Source: Anaerophaga thermohalophila DSM 12881 (GTDB lineage: Bacteria; Bacteroidota; Bacteroidia; Bacteroidales; Marinilabiliaceae). Taken from it: a DNA stretch of 64,000 nucleotides. This document shows, piece by piece, positions 7,695 to 16,107 of this stretch. Made by a program: the position numbers and the translations under genes. The stretch's first letter is position 1. Each line of letters opens with the position of its first letter. The DNA is taken from positions 18,826-82,825 of the forward strand of contig NZ_AEWI01000004.1 of the NCBI RefSeq assembly GCF_000191885.1, given 5' to 3'. The notes under the pieces were generated by a model that was not told the DNA's origin, did no database searches, and saw only the letters and a program-made list of their open reading frames with translations.

Positions 7695-10600
7695 ATGAAA
7701 AAAATTTGTCAATGGCGAAGAAACTTTGCAGGGTTTCTTCCGCGAAAAGTATTGTTAGCTATGAGGCTATCTTTAGGTTTGTTTTTGTTGGTCAGCTTTC
7801 AGACCATTGCCTCCGTTACCTACTCGCAGGATACGAAGGTTACTGTAAAGATGAATCATGCACAGGTAAAAGAAGTGCTTAAGGAGATTGAGCGGTCTTC
7901 GGAGTTCTACTTTGTCTACAACAATGAGTTGATTGATGTGGAACGAGTGGTCAATGTTGAGGCCAGAAATCAAAAAATTAAGGACATTCTTGATGTACTG
8001 TTTAGTGATGAAGGAGTGAGCTATGTCGTTATGGGACGGCAGATTGTGCTTTCGCCAGTGGAGCTTATGGCCGAAAATATTGATCAGCCTCAGGCGAAAA
8101 CGGTTAGAGGGACGGTGACAGACAAAAGTGGTGAGCCGATACCCGGAGTAACAGTCACTGTTAAAGGGACTACCCGGGGAACCATTACCGATGTGGATGG
8201 AAATTTCTCGTTGAGTGTTCCTGAAGATGCTGATGTTTTGGTTTTTTCTTTTGTGGGTATGAGAACTCAGGAAGTATCGATCGGAGACAATATGAGATTT
8301 GATGTTGTGATGCAGGAAGATGTTATGGGTTTGGATGAGGTAGTTGTGATCGGGTATGGTGAAATGCAAAAAAGCGATTTAACCGGGAGTGTTGCTTCTG
8401 TTAAAGTAGAAGATATGGTTGAATCCCGTTCCTCAGCCAATTTTGAAAGTATGCTTCAGGGGAAGGTTGCCGGCATGAAAATCGTTAACAATGGGAATGA
8501 CAATCCTGCCGGAGGTTCTACCGTCCGTATCAGAGGCTTAAGCTCCATCAATGGGTCCAATTCTCCATTGGTCGTTGTGGATGGTATAGTTGTTGGTGAA
8601 GCCGGGGCACTTAGAAATATTAATCCTTCGATGATTGAGTCCATTGAAGTGCTGAAAGATGCTTCTTCTACTGCAATTTATGGTTCAAGAGGGGCCAATG
8701 GTGTTATTATAGTTACCACAAAACAAGGGGGAAAAGGGCAATCTCACATATACGTTGACCATAAAACCACCCTTGGTTATTTCAGTGATGAACTTGATTA
8801 CTGGAGAGACCCTGTTGAAATGATGGAGCTCGACAATGAAGCTTACATCAATGCTGAAATAGAGCCTATATATATTGGTCAGCGCGATCCAGTAAACGGG
8901 GTTTACTATCCTAGTGTCTCTGAAGTTGAGAGTGGGGCATGGCCATACCACACAACTTGGAAAGATTTCATTTTTAGAAAGCCATCAATGACCAATGAAA
9001 CAAGTATAGGCGTCGGGGGTGGTTCGGAAAATGATAGTTACTATCTCAATGCCACCTATTATGACGGCGAAGGAATGCGGATTGGTGATGACTATGATAA
9101 GATCACGATTGACTTGAATTATACAACTCAGGTGACAGATTTTCTTTCAATTAAAACCAGAGCCGGGTTCTTTAAGGATGATCGGAATAATGTAGCACCG
9201 GGGGGATATCAACGCAATCCTTTATTCCCTGTATATAGAGGCGATGGAACACCTTTTAAGCTGCATCCTACAGACTATGGAAACCCGGTAGCTATTCGTG
9301 AAAACGTAACCAATGAAACTGAAAGTGTTAGCGGTTATGCCACCATGCAAATTGATGTTGATTTCACGAGTTCATTAAATATGATATTACGTGGGAATGT
9401 TAGAGCCAGTTATCCGGAGAATCATCTTTTTAACCCTGTTAAATGGACTGAAGAGGGCGATAAATGGAACAACAGAGCTGCACATAATCGTTCATCATCG
9501 AAAAATATGCAGTTTGACGGGTTGTTAACTTATGATGAAACATTTGCTCAAAACCATAACTTTAAAGCAATGGCAGGTGCGAATTTTGATCGAACCACCA
9601 ATAAGTCTTTGTATGGAGCAGGGAGCGATTTTCCAAGTACAACCCTTGAGGACGAAAATCTTGCAGCAGCACGTGTGATGGAGACTGGTAACGGTTTTAA
9701 TGAAGAAACTTTGCTCTCAGGTTTTGGTAGATTGAACTACAATTACCAAAGTAAGTATTATGCAACTTTCACGGCCAGAGCTGATGGAAGTTCCAAATTC
9801 GGTGAAAATAATAAATGGGGGTTTTTCCCATCCGGCGCTTTAAGCTGGAGGCTTTCAGAAGAAGATTTTATTAAAAATCTCGATTTTTTCAGCTATCTAA
9901 AGCTTCGCGTTAGCTATGGAGTATCCGGTAATCAGGGTATTGCTCCTTATCAAACAAATACTGTTTATGGATGGCTCTGGCATGCTTATCAGGGAAGAGA
10001 TATTAAGGCTTATGGCCCTGGATTTCAGATAGGCCGGGAAGGTTATGGTGATAGATACATTACATGGGGAGGAATTGGCAATGAAAACTTAAAATGGGAA
10101 AAAACGGCTCAATGGAACCTTGGCCTTGATATGGGTATCTTTGATAATAGACTGAATCTTACCATGGATGTTTATAAAAAGAATACCACCGATTTGCTCA
10201 GAGAACAGTTCCTTGCTCCAAATACTGGTTTTGACAGAATATGGACGAATAGCGGAGAAATAGAAAATAGAGGTCTTGAAATTTCTCTGAATGGGCGCAT
10301 TATCGATTCTTCCGTATTTACACTTAATAGTGGAGTAATCTTTTCCATGAACCGAAATGAAGTTTTGAATCTTGGAGATCCTAATGCTTCCGGGTTGATA
10401 GAGGATCCCAATGGAATCGTGTATGAGCCTTACAGAGGTATGCGGGGAGGAACCTTCCTTGAAAGCTATTATGGTATTTTAGCTATTGGTGAACCTATGG
10501 GTGTATTTTATGGATATGAAGTAGATGGAATTATTCAGGAAATGCCCGAAAATCCAACGGATTTGACTCAGCCGGGTGAATTCAATTATGTTGGGTTAAA

Positions 10601-11087
10601 CGAAAACGGAACGCTTAATCCCGACAAGAGGACAATTATAGGAGATCCCAACCCCGATTTCACGGGTAGCTTTAATTTATCTTTGTCTCACAGGAGTGGT
10701 TTTGATTTCTCTATGGAGTGGTATGCGGTATATGGCAATGATATCATTTCAAGAACCAAACTTGCCCGGACTGATCTGCAAAAAGAGCGTTGGACCTGGG
10801 ATAACCCAAGTGAATCAAGACCAAGTCTGAGGGCTGATAGACCCTATTACTTTTCTGATTGGTTTGTTGAAGATGGAAGTTTCTTGAGATTGCAAAATGT
10901 CACCCTTGGTTATAATTTACCTCCGGTATCTTTTATGGAATCGGCCCGGGTTTACGTTTCAGGTTCTAATTTGGTTACAATTACGAATAGTACCCAGTAT
11001 GATCCGGAAATAGCTGAAGACGGATTAGGGGATGCCGGATATCCCAGAGTGGCAACCGTTTCAATGGGTGTACAACTGGAGTTTTAA
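7695..11087 (+). CDS. SusC/RagA TonB-linked outer-membrane importer with signalling (STN) domain
   Basis: An outer-membrane barrel that imports glycan fragments using TonB energy. ATG 7695 is preferred over an in-frame ATG at 7653 because it begins directly with the signal sequence and lies clear of the upstream hairpins. Of 1130 residues, about 53-125 form the secretin/TonB N-terminal domain (VKEVLKEIERSSEFYFVYNN), which contacts FecR. A carboxypeptidase-regulatory-like domain follows at about 137-205 (GEPIPGVTVTVKGTTRG), then the plug from about 215 (VVVIGYGEMQKSDLTGSVAS; the SusC signature), and a barrel ending in the aromatic motif VQLEF. It pairs with the SusD that starts 20 bases downstream. 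The STN domain ties its expression to the sigma/FecR pair. Confidence 0.97.
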   Translation: MKKICQWRRNFAGFLPRKVLLAMRLSLGLFLLVSFQTIASVTYSQDTKVTVKMNHAQVKEVLKEIERSSEFYFVYNNELIDVERVVNVEARNQKIKDILDVLFSDEGVSYVVMGRQIVLSPVELMAENIDQPQAKTVRGTVTDKSGEPIPGVTVTVKGTTRGTITDVDGNFSLSVPEDADVLVFSFVGMRTQEVSIGDNMRFDVVMQEDVMGLDEVVVIGYGEMQKSDLTGSVASVKVEDMVESRSSANFESMLQGKVAGMKIVNNGNDNPAGGSTVRIRGLSSINGSNSPLVVVDGIVVGEAGALRNINPSMIESIEVLKDASSTAIYGSRGANGVIIVTTKQGGKGQSHIYVDHKTTLGYFSDELDYWRDPVEMMELDNEAYINAEIEPIYIGQRDPVNGVYYPSVSEVESGAWPYHTTWKDFIFRKPSMTNETSIGVGGGSENDSYYLNATYYDGEGMRIGDDYDKITIDLNYTTQVTDFLSIKTRAGFFKDDRNNVAPGGYQRNPLFPVYRGDGTPFKLHPTDYGNPVAIRENVTNETESVSGYATMQIDVDFTSSLNMILRGNVRASYPENHLFNPVKWTEEGDKWNNRAAHNRSSSKNMQFDGLLTYDETFAQNHNFKAMAGANFDRTTNKSLYGAGSDFPSTTLEDENLAAARVMETGNGFNEETLLSGFGRLNYNYQSKYYATFTARADGSSKFGENNKWGFFPSGALSWRLSEEDFIKNLDFFSYLKLRVSYGVSGNQGIAPYQTNTVYGWLWHAYQGRDIKAYGPGFQIGREGYGDRYITWGGIGNENLKWEKTAQWNLGLDMGIFDNRLNLTMDVYKKNTTDLLREQFLAPNTGFDRIWTNSGEIENRGLEISLNGRIIDSSVFTLNSGVIFSMNRNEVLNLGDPNASGLIEDPNGIVYEPYRGMRGGTFLESYYGILAIGEPMGVFYGYEVDGIIQEMPENPTDLTQPGEFNYVGLNENGTLNPDKRTIIGDPNPDFTGSFNLSLSHRSGFDFSMEWYAVYGNDIISRTKLARTDLQKERWTWDNPSESRPSLRADRPYYFSDWFVEDGSFLRLQNVTLGYNLPPVSFMESARVYVSGSNLVTITNSTQYDPEIAEDGLGDAGYPRVATVSMGVQLEF

Positions 11088-11107
11088 ATCTTGAAATAGT
11101 TAAAACA

Positions 11108-12658
11108 ATGAAAAATATAATAATTTTTTGCTTAATCATATTTTTCGGTGCTTTTTTCACTTCTTGTGAAGATATGCTGGAAGAGGATCAAAAAGGTGTT
11201 TTTACAGAAGATAATTTTTATGATTCGAAGGATAATGCTGTAAGTGCATTGCTTTATGCTTACGCACCGCAAAAGCTAACTGAATATGCTGAGAGGTTTC
11301 AGTTTAACTTGATGGATCTGCCTACAAATGAGTGTTCTACATATGGGAAAGGGGTCGAGACATTATTCTATACTTGGGACGTAAGTCCTATTACGGAAGA
11401 GTTTACCTATTTTTATAAATACATTTACATGTCGATTAACCGGGCCAACAGTGTAATTGAGAATGTCAGTAAGATGAGTTCCAAAATTATTTCTAAAGAA
11501 GACCGTGATCAAATTGTCGGTGAAGCTTACTTTTTGCGTGCCTTCAATCATTTTATGGCTGTCCGGACATTCGGTGAAGTTCCTATTCATACATCTCAGA
11601 TAAATTCACAGGAAGACGGGCAGGTGCCATTCTCTCCAATTGAGGACATCTATGCCCAGATTATTGAAGATTTGGAGCAGGCGATATCAATGATGGGCAT
11701 TCACCATATTCAGGGAAGAGCAGACCTGGTTGCTGCGCAGTCAGTACTGGCAAAGGTATACCTTACTTTGGCTTCTTCAAAAGATACCGGTTCACCTGGA
11801 TATGAGTGGGTATCAGATGCTCAGGCAATGTATGACAAAGCTGCTGAATATTCTGAAAAAGTAGTATTTGAACAAAATACTTATGCGCTGGAACCCGATT
11901 TGTCAAAAGTGTATAATGTTGATTATGAAGATTCACCTGAACATATTTGGATTACTGAGCGGTCAAGAGTGTATGACCGGATCAATCTGCCTATGATGTT
12001 TAGCAATAGTATAGATACGAAGTATATTCCGAAAAAATTAGGTGAAGAAGTGAATGGTCCTTCAGATGTTGAATTGTATATTGCAGAAGGGCAGGGTGGT
12101 TGGAATTATTACAGGCCGGATAGTAATTTTTACAATTCTTATGATGACCAAGACCTTAGAAAAGAATTGTTGTTAACTAAAATTTATGATGAAAATGGGC
12201 AGGTTATTGTTGAATGGGCCCCTGAGAATATTAATAGCTCTGATGCTGATAAAGCTGCCTTCTATTATCCAATGTGCCGCAAATATACAGATCCTTATGC
12301 AGATGGCATCTATACTTCTGTTGAGTTGTATTTCATCCGCTTTGCAGAAGTGATGCTCACTTATGCTGAAGCTGCCGGTCCAACCGTTAAAGGATATGAA
12401 GCTGTTAATGCAGTTCGAAGCCGGGCTGGCTTGCCTGACTTGCCGGAAGGTTTGTCTGTAGGTGAGTTTAGGGAAGCAGTTTGGAATGAATTGAAGTTTG
12501 AATTGGCTTTTGAAGGGAAAAGATTAATGGAATTAAGACGAACAAACCGGGTTAAAGAGGCTGTCACAAAACCGGGTGTTTCTGAAGCCAAATTAAATGA
12601 GTATGCCTATTTCTATCCTATACCACAGCGTGAGCTTGATTTGAATTCGAACAAATAA
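11108..12658 (+). CDS. SusD/RagB outer-membrane glycan-binding lipoprotein
   Basis: A 516-residue lipoprotein forming the lid on the SusC above. The signal peptide ends in a lipobox FFTSC (Cys near 20), so it would be anchored on the cell surface. The tetratricopeptide-like helices (GEAYFLRAFNHFMAVRTFGEVPI) are the strongest SusD hallmark. The C-terminal block (IRFAEVMLTYAEAA, AVNAVRSRAGL, ELAFEGKRLMELRR) is the RagB/SusD family end. It follows susC by 20 bases and precedes an accessory lipoprotein by 17 bases, so the three are one transcript. The bound sugar cannot be read from the sequence. Confidence 0.96.
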   Translation: MKNIIIFCLIIFFGAFFTSCEDMLEEDQKGVFTEDNFYDSKDNAVSALLYAYAPQKLTEYAERFQFNLMDLPTNECSTYGKGVETLFYTWDVSPITEEFTYFYKYIYMSINRANSVIENVSKMSSKIISKEDRDQIVGEAYFLRAFNHFMAVRTFGEVPIHTSQINSQEDGQVPFSPIEDIYAQIIEDLEQAISMMGIHHIQGRADLVAAQSVLAKVYLTLASSKDTGSPGYEWVSDAQAMYDKAAEYSEKVVFEQNTYALEPDLSKVYNVDYEDSPEHIWITERSRVYDRINLPMMFSNSIDTKYIPKKLGEEVNGPSDVELYIAEGQGGWNYYRPDSNFYNSYDDQDLRKELLLTKIYDENGQVIVEWAPENINSSDADKAAFYYPMCRKYTDPYADGIYTSVELYFIRFAEVMLTYAEAAGPTVKGYEAVNAVRSRAGLPDLPEGLSVGEFREAVWNELKFELAFEGKRLMELRRTNRVKEAVTKPGVSEAKLNEYAYFYPIPQRELDLNSNK

Positions 12659-12675
12659 TTTTTAAAGAAATTACC

Positions 12676-14124
12676 ATGAAAACAAGATATTTTGTTCAAA
12701 TAATTTCCCTTTGTCTGATTTTATTTTTTTCGTCTTGTGATAGAAATGATGTGGAAAATCCAAACCTCAAGGGGAATGATTATGTATTAACATCCCAGGG
12801 AGAAGTAGATGAGTTCTCCGAAGTTGAGAACATTCGCACCCTGACTATAAAGGGTGAAGATATCACTGATATTACGAACCTTCCTGTCGTTACAGTTAAA
12901 AATTTGATTATTGAAAATACCGGCATCGTTGATTTAAGTATTCCGTCTTTGCAGTCTGTGACTGTTTCCTTGCAAATTATCGATAATGATAAAATGGAAA
13001 CACTTGATGGTCTGAATAATTTGAAGTTTTTTGGCGGTAATATGCTCATAAGAGACAACGATGTGTTGCATGACATCTCGGGTATTTTGGGATTAAAGAC
13101 ATTTTATGGATCATTGACGGTATCAGGAAATCCCAATCTGGGAGAAAATGTGGTTCCGCTACCCAGTGAAGAATTTGGATTTGGCCCGATTAAAAAATTA
13201 ATCGATGAAGGAGTCATTCCGAATGCAAATGTGGTTACGCTTCTGAATAACCATCCAAAAGCTGCTGATAATGCTGCCTTAATTGGTATTCCTATTGGGA
13301 CAACTGTTATCGATTATACGCTTGCATCAAAAAGTGATGTGGAGAATTTCTTTAATTTTGATGATGAGGGAAGAGTTAAGGATCTTACCATAAAAGGAAC
13401 TGATATTGATGATGCTACTCTCAATTCTTTAATTGGTAAAATTTCGGAAGTTCAGGGGACTTTTACACTTGAGAATACAAGTTGTAGGAATACTTGGACG
13501 GAAGAGAAGGGTGGTTTTTTTGGTGCCATCGAATTTGGCGGAAGCATTGTGATTAGAAACAATCAGCAATTTGATAACATCAATAGCTTTCAGCCTCTTA
13601 AAGGAGTCATTCATGGCGATTTAATTTTGGAAGATAATCCCCTGTTGGATTTTGCTTGGGACGCACCTCTTCCAAATGGTGCAGGATTCCAGAATATTAC
13701 AAAAGTTGAAGGAAGTTTTATCGTGAGGAATTGTGCGATGTATGTGACCCTTGGATTTAAAAGCTTAGAGTATGTTGGAGAAGATTTCATAATTGAAAAA
13801 GGTGAGGAGGATTTTAGAATCCTTTGGGATTTTTATGATTCAGCTATTACTTATATTGGCGGAGATATTATTATTAGGAATAATCCTAATTTGACTACTC
13901 TTTATGGACTCGAAAGGCTGACTTATGTGGGGGCAGAGAAAATAATTATTGTAAATAATGGTGGTTTGAATGTCGGCGTTGTTTGGGGTAATAGGCCAGG
14001 CCTTTGTTTGATAAGAGATTTTTATGATAGTGGCGTAATTGTAAATCCGGATGTGGAAGTAACTCTGGAAGATCCCGATGGCAATCCTATAGATTTTGAA
14101 ACACTTGAAGGTTGTGGACTTTAG
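12676..14124 (+). CDS. Surface lipoprotein with receptor-L-domain-like repeats, third gene of the SusCD operon
   Basis: A 482-residue exported lipoprotein (lipobox FFSSC, Cys 21). The body shows repeats of a short beta-strand pattern: VKNLIIENTGIVDLSIPSL, LQIIDNDKMETLDGLNNL, GNMLIRDNDVLHDISGI, LTVSGNPNLGENV, then again GSIVIRNNQQFDNINSF, LILEDNPLL, FIVRNCAMYVTLGFKSLEYV and IIIRNNPNLTTLYGL. This 'I.dN..L..l.gl' spacing resembles the receptor L-domain / leucine-rich beta-helix fold, in two blocks of about 190 residues. No catalytic motif is seen. The position right after susD is where SusE/SusF-type glycan-binding proteins sit, so a surface glycan-binding role is inferred. Confidence 0.7.
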   Translation: MKTRYFVQIISLCLILFFSSCDRNDVENPNLKGNDYVLTSQGEVDEFSEVENIRTLTIKGEDITDITNLPVVTVKNLIIENTGIVDLSIPSLQSVTVSLQIIDNDKMETLDGLNNLKFFGGNMLIRDNDVLHDISGILGLKTFYGSLTVSGNPNLGENVVPLPSEEFGFGPIKKLIDEGVIPNANVVTLLNNHPKAADNAALIGIPIGTTVIDYTLASKSDVENFFNFDDEGRVKDLTIKGTDIDDATLNSLIGKISEVQGTFTLENTSCRNTWTEEKGGFFGAIEFGGSIVIRNNQQFDNINSFQPLKGVIHGDLILEDNPLLDFAWDAPLPNGAGFQNITKVEGSFIVRNCAMYVTLGFKSLEYVGEDFIIEKGEEDFRILWDFYDSAITYIGGDIIIRNNPNLTTLYGLERLTYVGAEKIIIVNNGGLNVGVVWGNRPGLCLIRDFYDSGVIVNPDVEVTLEDPDGNPIDFETLEGCGL

Positions 14125-14171
14125 TTTTTATTCCTTGAGAAAAAAATTAAGAGATTATAATTCTTGATCAT

Positions 14172-14229
14172 GTGTCTGTTCTGAAGTATTGTTTGGTATT
14201 TTTTATCAAATGATCTTTAGAACAGACAC
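14172..14229. repeat. Short inverted repeat related to element family R4
   Basis: GTGTCTGTTCTGAAG at the left and its near-complement CTTTAGAACAGACAC at the right enclose about 28 bases. The ends match those of the 123-bp element at 32906-33028, so this may be an internally deleted copy. It also lies just past the end of an operon and could act as a terminator-like hairpin, though no T-run follows. Confidence 0.6.
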
Positions 14230-14270
14230 TAATGACATTTTATCATTCTGAGAGAAATAATGAAGTCAGC

Positions 14271-15572
14271 ATGAAACGATTATTGATTTTTTTAAGTTTG
14301 TTTGTTTTTTTATTGTTGTCTTGTGATAAAGAGGATAAGATTGATGAGGAAGATAGTCCTGAAGAGAGGATTATAGATCGCAATTATGATTTTGGGAAAG
14401 GAAGTATTCCCCGTAATGTACTTGAAAGTTATTTGTCTCGTGCCATTGACCAAGGGAATTTTTGCCAACCACCAAGTGGAGATCCTGAATTTCAGGAAAA
14501 TCTTCGTATGTTACAAAATATCGGAGCAAAGTTCATTGGTAGAGCTGCTTTTGTATGGACACCTGACAGACCCGATGATGAACACTTTGAAATAGTTACA
14601 GAAAAAGCCCGACAAGCCCATAATGCCGATCCTGATTTTTTGTTGCAATGCTGCATTTTTGAGGCGGTTTTTAAAAGTGATAATGAATTAACCAATTATG
14701 GTGTTGACCAGATCAAAATTCCGGATTTTGTTTTTGAGGAGTTCGATCTACCTATACAAGAACGGAATTTTGATTATGAAGCTATGCTCTATCAAGATGG
14801 GGTATTTAAAAATCACTGGGTACAAGGGGCATCAATTCCCGATATAACTCAACTTGAGACCCAAATGTACTTTTATTATCGCGCCGTAAGATATATTAAT
14901 GCGGGTTTTGAAGGTATTCATTTTGGACAAATTGAATTAATGGCCAAAAATGATAAGGATTTTCAGGTTTGGAAAGGTTTGCTTGATCGGATTCGTGAAT
15001 ATGCTGTTAAGAATGCCCGGCGAGGCACCATTATTTGCGATGCTCATGTGCCATCTGGAGGTATAGTTCTGGATAATGATTCCTTACTTTTGGATTTTCA
15101 TTCTTTTCCCCAACGGCCACAGGAGATTTGTGGCAGTCCTTATGAATGCTTTCTTAGAATAGGTTTTATTGATGCGTTCTATAAACGAAGTAAGGGTGGG
15201 GTTACACCTAGTGGATGGAGTTGTGAGTCATTGCCTTATTTGGTGGGATTCGATAATTCCGGAGCTTCTAATCCTGGTGTTTGTGGTCAGGAACCAAAAT
15301 ATTGGCCATGGGGATGGGATGAAATTTCCTGGTTTGCTCATTGTGATAGTTCTTATAGGAATTACTGGCTTGAGTATGCCTGGGATTGGATAGAAAAAAA
15401 TGATCCCAATGGATTTTTAGAAATGCCAGGATATGCTACTATTGCTGCTGACCCAATCCCCCGGAAAGAAGGAGGGTTGATTTGGACTTACCGGATAAAT
15501 AAAAAATCTGAGGCATGCCCTGATGGTTTTGGACAAGAAGAAACAGCAAAGATGATATGGCAAAATAACTGA
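14271..15572 (+). CDS. Exported lipoprotein of unknown family, paralogue 1; candidate glycoside hydrolase
   Basis: I do not recognise the family. ATG 14271 is chosen because it opens a clean lipoprotein signal (lipobox LLLSC, Cys 18); the in-frame ATG at 14232 adds 13 residues with no signal character. The mature part has blocks shared with the gene at 16108: IGAKFIGRA near 84, RNFDYEAML, NHW, INAGFEGIHFGQ near 209, NARR, DAH.P near 256, DFHSFP near 274, GW.CESLPYLVGFDN near 313 and DEISWF. Acidic and histidine residues placed after predicted strands suggest a TIM-barrel hydrolase acting on surface glycans. The stop codon TGA is formed by the first bases of an R3 element, yet the C-terminus (IWQNN) aligns with that of the paralogue (LWENE), so nothing is lost. 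Confidence 0.75.
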   Translation: MKRLLIFLSLFVFLLLSCDKEDKIDEEDSPEERIIDRNYDFGKGSIPRNVLESYLSRAIDQGNFCQPPSGDPEFQENLRMLQNIGAKFIGRAAFVWTPDRPDDEHFEIVTEKARQAHNADPDFLLQCCIFEAVFKSDNELTNYGVDQIKIPDFVFEEFDLPIQERNFDYEAMLYQDGVFKNHWVQGASIPDITQLETQMYFYYRAVRYINAGFEGIHFGQIELMAKNDKDFQVWKGLLDRIREYAVKNARRGTIICDAHVPSGGIVLDNDSLLLDFHSFPQRPQEICGSPYECFLRIGFIDAFYKRSKGGVTPSGWSCESLPYLVGFDNSGASNPGVCGQEPKYWPWGWDEISWFAHCDSSYRNYWLEYAWDWIEKNDPNGFLEMPGYATIAADPIPRKEGGLIWTYRINKKSEACPDGFGQEETAKMIWQNN

Positions 15573-15713
15573 GCCCAGTCTAAAAAGCATCTTTGTTGCC
15601 AAACTCGTTGTTGGTTTAAATTTTTGCATCCTCATTAACAGCAAGTTAACTCCGGTACAAAAATTTAAAACGCCTTGATTTTGACAAAAATATGCTTTTT
15701 ATACTGCACTCAT
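15570..15713 (+). repeat. Inverted-repeat element R3, complete 144-bp copy
   Basis: It runs from TGAGCCCAGTCTAAAAAGCAT to ATGCTTTTTATACTGCACTCA, with terminal repeats matching at about 17 of 20 positions. It is nearly identical over its whole length to the copy at 6141-6282. Its left end supplies the stop codon of the preceding gene. The remaining stretch to 16107 shows no gene or clear signal and should contain the promoter of the next gene, unless the two paralogues share a transcript. Confidence 0.88.
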
Positions 15714-16107
15714 AACTAGTAAGTGAAAGTTCTTTGAGGCATTTCTTGCTTAACAATTTTAACTTTTTGCGAAAAATCACTATTGTCTGTTAAATTTAGA
15801 TAAAAATAATGATGGGTTGGGACAAATGTCTGTATGGTATGTTTTTTCAGCACTCGGTTTTTTATCCTGTGAACGCGGGAAGTGGGAATTATGATATTCA
15901 AACTCCATTTGTGGAAGAAACTGTTTTAAAAAAATGGTAATGAGTTTAAAATTTCGACCCATAAACTTAGTTTTATGTGGACTCTGTTTATCTTAACGAT
16001 AAAAAAACTGCCGCTTGTTTATCACCCATAATGAGATTATGGAAGGAGGGAAGGTATAGTTTTTTATGTCGTCTGAGTATTAAGGTGATTTTTTTAATTT
16101 GAAAGAA

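Noticed and set aside
7773..8369. 198-residue minus-strand ORF
   Set aside because: Antisense to the N-terminal domains of the SusC gene, with composition of a shadow frame.
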